64,000 nt of DNA from JAYQKL01 sp038142705. Its GTDB lineage: Bacteria; Pseudomonadota; Alphaproteobacteria; RS24. The notes beneath the pieces were generated by a model. That model had not been told where the DNA came from. It did not search any database and saw only the letters and a program-made list of their open reading frames with translations. The position numbers and the translations under genes are program-made. Shown here piece by piece: positions 59,722 to 64,000 of the stretch (within the stretch, counting starts at the first letter, position 1; every line of letters begins with the position of its first letter). The stretch covers positions 1,674,001 through 1,738,000 of the forward strand of contig OZ244224.1 of NCBI GenBank assembly GCA_965217015.1, in the 5' to 3' direction.

Positions 59722-60615
59722 ATGAATATTTTAATTGTAGGCGGAACAGGGTTAGTCGGTTCTGAAACAGCACGCTATTTGAAAGCGCAGGGCCATGAGG
59801 TCACGCTGATGTCGCGCAAGCCTGCCGCCGCGGGTGTGCCCGCGCAATTTCCGCATCGGGCATTTGATTATATTGAACAAGATGCCACGCCGGATATGTT
59901 TGCCGGTTTTGATGGTGTGGTTTTTGCCGCCGGGGCGGATATTCGCTATGTGCCTGAAGGCGCAGATATTGATGCTTTTTATCTGCATGCCAATGGCGAG
60001 CGCGTGCCAGCTTTTATGGCAGCAGTGAAGGCCGCTGGTGTGCCATCGGCGGTTTACATTAGTAGTTTTTACCCGCTTGTCGCCCCCGAACTGATAGAAA
60101 CCAATACCTATGTCCGCTCCCGCCATTTAGCTGATGAGGCGGTGATGGCGCTGGCTGATGAAAATTTCCGCGTATGCGGGTTAAACGCGCCCTTCATTCT
60201 GGGCCATATTGAGGGCGTGCCTGCCCCGCATTTGGATTATATTGTTGCTTATGCGGCGGGTCAGCTTGAGGGCGTGCCATTGGTTGCGCCAAAGGGCGGT
60301 GTTAACCATATATCAAGCCTTTCTGTTGCCGAGGCGATTGCCGATGCTTTGCAAAATGGCAAGCCTGGTCGCGCCTATTTGATTGGCGATGAAAATCTGG
60401 ACTGGAAAACATATTTTGAAATTATTTTTGAGGCCGCGGGTAATCCTCAGGATTTGCCCGTGAGCGAAGACGAGCACCCGCTTTTGCCAGATGCGATTTT
60501 GTTTTGCGGGCGCAATGCGACAGTGCATTTCGAGCCAGATGAAGATGCCCCTGCTTATGGGCGTCAGCGCATTCGCGAAACCATTCAGCAATTAGTGGCC
60601 GCCTGCGCGTCATAA
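59722..60615 (+). CDS. NAD(P)-dependent epimerase/dehydratase family protein (extended or atypical SDR)
   Basis: 297 residues from the ATG at 59722, which has AAGGGAG ahead; a GTG at 59716 is in frame. Rossmann motif ILIVGGTGLVGSETARYLKAQGHEVTLMSR. The usual YxxxK is not obvious: YISSFYPL and a later TYVRSRHLADE segment occupy its place, so it could be an atypical SDR with altered catalysis. NAPFILGHIEGVPAPHLDY follows. In the plus-strand SnoaL/SDR run. Confidence 0.8.
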   Translation: MNILIVGGTGLVGSETARYLKAQGHEVTLMSRKPAAAGVPAQFPHRAFDYIEQDATPDMFAGFDGVVFAAGADIRYVPEGADIDAFYLHANGERVPAFMAAVKAAGVPSAVYISSFYPLVAPELIETNTYVRSRHLADEAVMALADENFRVCGLNAPFILGHIEGVPAPHLDYIVAYAAGQLEGVPLVAPKGGVNHISSLSVAEAIADALQNGKPGRAYLIGDENLDWKTYFEIIFEAAGNPQDLPVSEDEHPLLPDAILFCGRNATVHFEPDEDAPAYGRQRIRETIQQLVAACAS

Positions 60616-60645
60616 ATTTTACCCTATAATCTTGAGGAGTTTGCC

Positions 60646-61167
60646 ATGACTGTTTTTCCTGAAACTGAAGTACGCGCTGCCGCAGAAAGGCTTATCGCCC
60701 ATCACGATCAAGCCTCAGAAGTGACGGATTGGACCTTTTATGTGGACCAGACTTACACGCCCGATGCCGAATATATTTGTGAATATGCGGGCGTGCGGGT
60801 GACCAAAGCTGTCGGGCGCGAGCAAATCAAAGCCACGCATTATGGCGATGATATGGGCGGGTTTGAAGAATGGACTTTTCCTTATGAAGGCTATGCGGTG
60901 AATGGCAATCAAATCATCACCCGCTGGTGGAATCGCGGGCCGGGCAAGCGTCCTGATGGCAGCTATTATCAATCACCTGGTGTTTCTTTCATCACTTATG
61001 CGGGGGAAGGCATGTTCTCTCATCAGCATGATATGTTTGATTTAGCGCATCAAATGCTGCTCTGCGATGAGCTGGAAGCAGCGGGTTTGCTTTCGCCAAA
61101 ACTTAAAAAAACATGGGTGACACCCATGAAACAGCTGCTCATTGATGCGCTGACAAAAACCCAATAA
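60646..61167 (+). CDS. SnoaL-like (NTF2-fold) protein
   Basis: 173 residues. DWTFYVDQTYTPDAEYICEYAGVRVTKAVGREQIKATHYGDDMGGF (in parts) resembles SnoaL-like proteins; the WTFPYEGYAVNGNQIITRWWNRGPG stretch, rich in aromatic residues, fits a hydrophobic pocket. GAGGAGTTTGCC precedes the ATG. Fourth NTF2-fold gene of the cluster. Confidence 0.76.
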   Translation: MTVFPETEVRAAAERLIAHHDQASEVTDWTFYVDQTYTPDAEYICEYAGVRVTKAVGREQIKATHYGDDMGGFEEWTFPYEGYAVNGNQIITRWWNRGPGKRPDGSYYQSPGVSFITYAGEGMFSHQHDMFDLAHQMLLCDELEAAGLLSPKLKKTWVTPMKQLLIDALTKTQ

Positions 61168-61185
61168 ATAATGAAAGCCTAAATC

Positions 61186-63297
61186 ATGCGCGCTTTTTTC
61201 CAACGGCTCAAATATAAGAAGACCATTTCCATCTTGGCTTTTTTCGTGCTGGTGATTGCGGGATATTATATTCTGTCGCAAATCACGACACACCCTTTGG
61301 ACAAGACGGTCATTGTGCCACCACCTGTCTCGCCAAAATCAATGCCAGAACGCTATGCTTTTGGCTACCAGCCAGTGTTTGCCTATACAGAAGAGCGCGC
61401 GCAATGCGCTGAGCAATATCCAACTAAAAAAGCCTTTTTTGGGGATTTGCATGTGCATACGGCGCTGTCTGCTGACGCGTTCCCAGACGGCACGCGGGTT
61501 TATCCGTCAGACGCTTATCGCTTTGCTAAGGGCGAGGCTATTCCCTTACCAGTTCGCGAGGGGGAAGCCGAAAAAATGCTACAGCTGGCCCGACCTTTGG
61601 ATTTTGTGTCTGTTACCGACCATTCTGATACATTGGGCGAGGGGTATATTTGCCGCACGCCAGGGGCGTTTGCTGGCTATGATTCAGAAGCTTGTCAAAA
61701 ATTCCGTGCTGGCGGTGAGGCAGGGGTGCGGGTTTTGATGAGTTCTGCCGCGCGCCTGAAACCGAGCCGCAATAAAGATGTGTGTGGTCCCGATAATCGC
61801 GATTGCGAAGCGGCGGACAAGCTGGTTTGGCAAGCTATCATTGATGCTGCCGAAGCGGCAGATGATAAAAGCGCGGCATGTGAATTTACGGCTTTTGTTG
61901 GGTATGAGTTTACCCGCAGCACCAATGCTATGCATTTGCATCGCAATACGATTTTTAGAAATGCACATGTGCCAGACAAGCCAGCGACGGTGTTCAATCA
62001 CCGCCGTGTGCATGATTTGCTCACCCATTATGAAACCGCTTGCCGTGAAGGCATAGAAGCCTGTGATGTGATTTCGATACCGCATAATTCTAATATTTCA
62101 GGTGGCAATACATTTAACCCGCGCGAGCTGGACGGGTTTTCAGATGGCAGCCAACAAGCTTTTCGGGCGATGCGCCAGCGTTATGACCGTTTGATGGAAA
62201 TCACCCAGCACAAGGGCGCATCAGAATGCGTGAATCGCGCCACTGATATTTTGGGCGATGTTGATGAATTATGTAATGTGGAGGCCTTACGCCAATTTGG
62301 TCGCGAGGCGGTAGCGATTGATTTTACAGGCTATACACCGCTTTATTATAAAACCGAAAGCGAGGAATGCGGACCAGAGCATTTTGATAGCGACACAAAT
62401 TTATATAAGGGGTTTTGTTTGTCCTCGCGTGATTTCGCACGCGGCGCTTTGCTTGAAGGCTTGGTAGAAAAAACAGAATATGGCGAAAACCCGTTTGAGT
62501 TTGGGTTTATCGGCAGCACAGATACGCATTTGGGCATACCGGGTTATACAGATGAAAAAAACTGGCAAGGGCATATTGCCTATGAAACGAATTTGAAAGG
62601 GCGTTTGGGCGAAGCGGCGCTTGGGCGGTACAATCGTTTGGTGTCAAACCCGGGTGGTCTGGCCGGAGTTTATGCAAGTGAGCGCTCGCGTGATGCTATT
62701 TTTCATGGCATGAAACGCCGCGAAGCTTTTGCGACTTCTGGCCCGCGTATTGAACCTCGGTTTTTTGCTGGGCATTTTCCAGCCAATATGTGTGCGCGTG
62801 ATGATGCGCTCTCCATTGCGTATCAAAATGGCACGCCTATGGGCTCTAGCCTGCCCGCCCAGACCGCGCCATTTAGTTTCTGGTTAGAAGCCAAAGCCGA
62901 CCTGCGCTCCAATCCTTTGCAAAAACTACAACTTGTTAAAGGCTATATTGATGCGCAGGGGCAAAAACATAATAAAGTGATTGATGTGATTGAGCAGGAA
63001 AGCCCGCGGCTGTGTAGCCTTTATACGGATGCGGAATACGACCCCGCACAGCCGAGTTATTATTATTTGCGTGTTGTAGAGGTGGCGTCACCACGTTGGA
63101 GCGCGCATCAATGCGCAAGCGTGCCAGAAGCCGAGCGACCAGAAGCCGAGCGACCAGAAGAATGTGCTGATTTACTCAATCAGGAAACCATTGAAATGGC
63201 GTGGTCGTCTCCGATTTGGTTCACGCCAGAGGCCGCGTCACAAATGCCGGCAAGAATGCTGGATCAAATATCAGGCCACCAGCACCAAGCGCAATAA
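61186..63297 (+). CDS. DUF3604 family PHP-like metal-dependent protein, N-terminally anchored
   Basis: 703 residues. One N-terminal hydrophobic segment (TISILAFFVLVIAGYYIL, 13-30) makes an inner-membrane anchor or uncleaved signal. The DUF3604 body begins with FFGDLHVHTALSADAF (H89, H91), continues through VTDHSDTLGE near 145 and SIPHNSNISGG near 300, and GSTDTHLGIPGYTDE near 446, all like the metal-binding loops of PHP/amidohydrolase-type phosphoesterases. The usual length is about 600-700 residues. Found with SnoaL/SDR genes in marine bacteria; biochemical activity is unknown. Near the C-terminus AERPE is directly repeated. Confidence 0.85.
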   Translation: MRAFFQRLKYKKTISILAFFVLVIAGYYILSQITTHPLDKTVIVPPPVSPKSMPERYAFGYQPVFAYTEERAQCAEQYPTKKAFFGDLHVHTALSADAFPDGTRVYPSDAYRFAKGEAIPLPVREGEAEKMLQLARPLDFVSVTDHSDTLGEGYICRTPGAFAGYDSEACQKFRAGGEAGVRVLMSSAARLKPSRNKDVCGPDNRDCEAADKLVWQAIIDAAEAADDKSAACEFTAFVGYEFTRSTNAMHLHRNTIFRNAHVPDKPATVFNHRRVHDLLTHYETACREGIEACDVISIPHNSNISGGNTFNPRELDGFSDGSQQAFRAMRQRYDRLMEITQHKGASECVNRATDILGDVDELCNVEALRQFGREAVAIDFTGYTPLYYKTESEECGPEHFDSDTNLYKGFCLSSRDFARGALLEGLVEKTEYGENPFEFGFIGSTDTHLGIPGYTDEKNWQGHIAYETNLKGRLGEAALGRYNRLVSNPGGLAGVYASERSRDAIFHGMKRREAFATSGPRIEPRFFAGHFPANMCARDDALSIAYQNGTPMGSSLPAQTAPFSFWLEAKADLRSNPLQKLQLVKGYIDAQGQKHNKVIDVIEQESPRLCSLYTDAEYDPAQPSYYYLRVVEVASPRWSAHQCASVPEAERPEAERPEECADLLNQETIEMAWSSPIWFTPEAASQMPARMLDQISGHQHQAQ
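63127..63160 (+). repeat. 15-bp direct repeat in the DUF3604 gene
   Basis: GAAGCCGAGCGACCA occurs twice in tandem (followed by GAAG) and encodes the repeated EAERP units; a multiple of three, so the frame is kept. Confidence 0.85.
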
Positions 63298-63307
63298 GGT
63301 TCACCCT

Positions 63308-63754
63308 TCAAGCATTTTCCAGATGTGCTTTGAGATGGGTTAATAAATTTTGATAAAATTTATTATGCAGCTTCGCGCCTGTCAGCCATATGCCAAGCTT
63401 GGCACCAAATGTGTTGGCCGTCACTGTGCAGTCATAAGCTACCCGACAGCCGTCTCCCTCAGCCGTGAATGTCCACACACCCGTACCCAGCAAGTCGCCT
63501 TCAATATAGCTCTCCTCTAGGCGCTGGCCGTCCTCTATGCGGTCAATCCGCCGAATAAATTGCGATAGAGCGCGTTTTTTCCCAACCCGATGGCGCACGA
63601 GGCAGCCCTCCGAGATGCTGTCCGCGTCAATAATCTGGCATTGATATTCAGGAAACCAGTCATTCATGCCATTATATGCGGCGATGGTTGCAAAAGCGCG
63701 CGCGGGCGTGGCCGCAATATACATGTCATCAATTGCCGTCATTGTTGCCATCAT
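63308..63754 (-). CDS. SRPBCC-family (START/Bet v1-like) protein
   Basis: 148 residues (ATG doublet at the start). N-terminal MTAIDDMYIAATPARAFATIAAYNGMNDWFPEY is the beta1-alpha region of polyketide-cyclase/START-like proteins that bind hydrophobic ligands, followed by GCLVRHRVGKKRALSQFIRRIDRIED and the C-terminal long helix TGAKLHNKFYQNLLTHLKAHLE. Convergent with the DUF3604 gene, 10 bases apart; the adjacent minus-strand SDR precedes it. Coenzyme-Q-binding-like roles are possible but unsupported. Confidence 0.8.
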   Translation of the reverse strand: MMATMTAIDDMYIAATPARAFATIAAYNGMNDWFPEYQCQIIDADSISEGCLVRHRVGKKRALSQFIRRIDRIEDGQRLEESYIEGDLLGTGVWTFTAEGDGCRVAYDCTVTANTFGAKLGIWLTGAKLHNKFYQNLLTHLKAHLENA

Positions 63755-63771
63755 TATCCCCTTATCTTTTT

Positions 63772-64000
63772 TTAGATGCCGTAACCACCAGCCACTGAAA
63801 TTTGCTGGCCTGTTACATAATGTGCCTTATTGGAAGCTAGAAAAACAGCCGCGTGACCAATTTCTTCTGGTTGCCCCCAGCGTTTGAGCGCAAGGTTTTT
63901 CTGCACTTCTTCAACCCAAACATCATCAAACACGCCTTGTTCGCTCAATTCTAAAAACATGCCTGCCTCAATGACGCCGACCAAAACACTATTGGCGCGA
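63772..64000 (-). CDS. Short-chain dehydrogenase/reductase, C-terminal part (cut by window edge)
   Basis: About 75 codons enter from the right edge in frame: RANSVLVGVIEAGMFLELSE, then LKRWGQPEEIGHAAVFLASNKAHYVTGQQISVAGGYG. RWGQPEEIGHAAVFLAS and VTGQQISVAGG are the conserved C-terminal motifs of classical SDRs. The cofactor and active site lie outside the window. Upstream of the SRPBCC gene on the same strand, 17 bases apart. Confidence 0.85.
   Translation of the reverse strand, partial: RANSVLVGVIEAGMFLELSEQGVFDDVWVEEVQKNLALKRWGQPEEIGHAAVFLASNKAHYVTGQQISVAGGYGI

Noticed and set aside
1..64000. CRISPR arrays, tRNA or rRNA genes
   Set aside because: No regularly spaced repeats and no tRNA cloverleaf or rRNA segments were seen in any intergenic space.

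Overview
The window is a chromosomal segment of a moderate-GC alphaproteobacterium. Evidence for this is the gene order: ftsY-mtaB-dapF divergent from ffh-rpsP-rimM-trmD-rplS-leuCDB-asd, then sdhCDAB, mdh, sucCDAB-lpd, an atpHAGDC operon with no F0 genes, and ctpA-envC-rlmH-rsfS-nadD-proA-proB-obgE-rpmA-rplU. The lineage is not proven by the sequence; a marine group such as SAR116 or PS1 is plausible (inference from compact spacing, short leaders and the TonB receptor/SnoaL/DUF3604 accessory content). Housekeeping lines counted by hand mostly fall near 47-55 % GC.

Layout. 1-6.7 kb: SRP/ribosome/tRNA-modification genes. 6.7-12 kb: leucine biosynthesis, asd and a CitE-like lyase. 12-15.5 kb: succinate dehydrogenase. 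15.6-16.7 kb: an arsenate reductase plus aquaglyceroporin pair. 16.8-27.2 kb: zapE, then TCA-cycle genes from malate dehydrogenase to dihydrolipoamide dehydrogenase, ending in a strong terminator. 27.3-30.4 kb: an AT-richer accessory insert with two genes, a PAPS-reductase-like PP-loop protein and a DUF262-DUF1524 nuclease-like protein. 30.4-34.6 kb: xerC, transaldolase-like tal and priA. 34.9-39.7 kb: F1-ATPase genes. 39.7-51 kb: a mostly minus-strand run for one-carbon metabolism, RNA/cell-envelope maintenance, NAD and proline synthesis and ribosome assembly. 51.3-53.7 kb: a TonB-dependent receptor. 53.8-64 kb: an accessory region with a phage-endolysin-like M15 peptidase, diacylglycerol kinase, and a catabolic-looking cluster of four SnoaL-like proteins, three short-chain dehydrogenases, an NAD(P)-binding epimerase-like protein, an aldehyde dehydrogenase, a DUF3604 protein and an SRPBCC protein.

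The most interesting locus is the two-gene insert at 27.5-30.4 kb. It pairs a sulfur/adenylate-chemistry enzyme fold with a DGQQR-DUF262/HNH-DUF1524 effector of the SspE/GmrSD/BrxU class, but with none of the sspABC or dndABDE partners in the window. It is a candidate minimal defence or DNA-modification-sensing module. Second is the SnoaL/SDR cluster, which looks like an uncharacterised degradation or transformation pathway. No tRNA, rRNA, CRISPR array or insertion sequence was seen.
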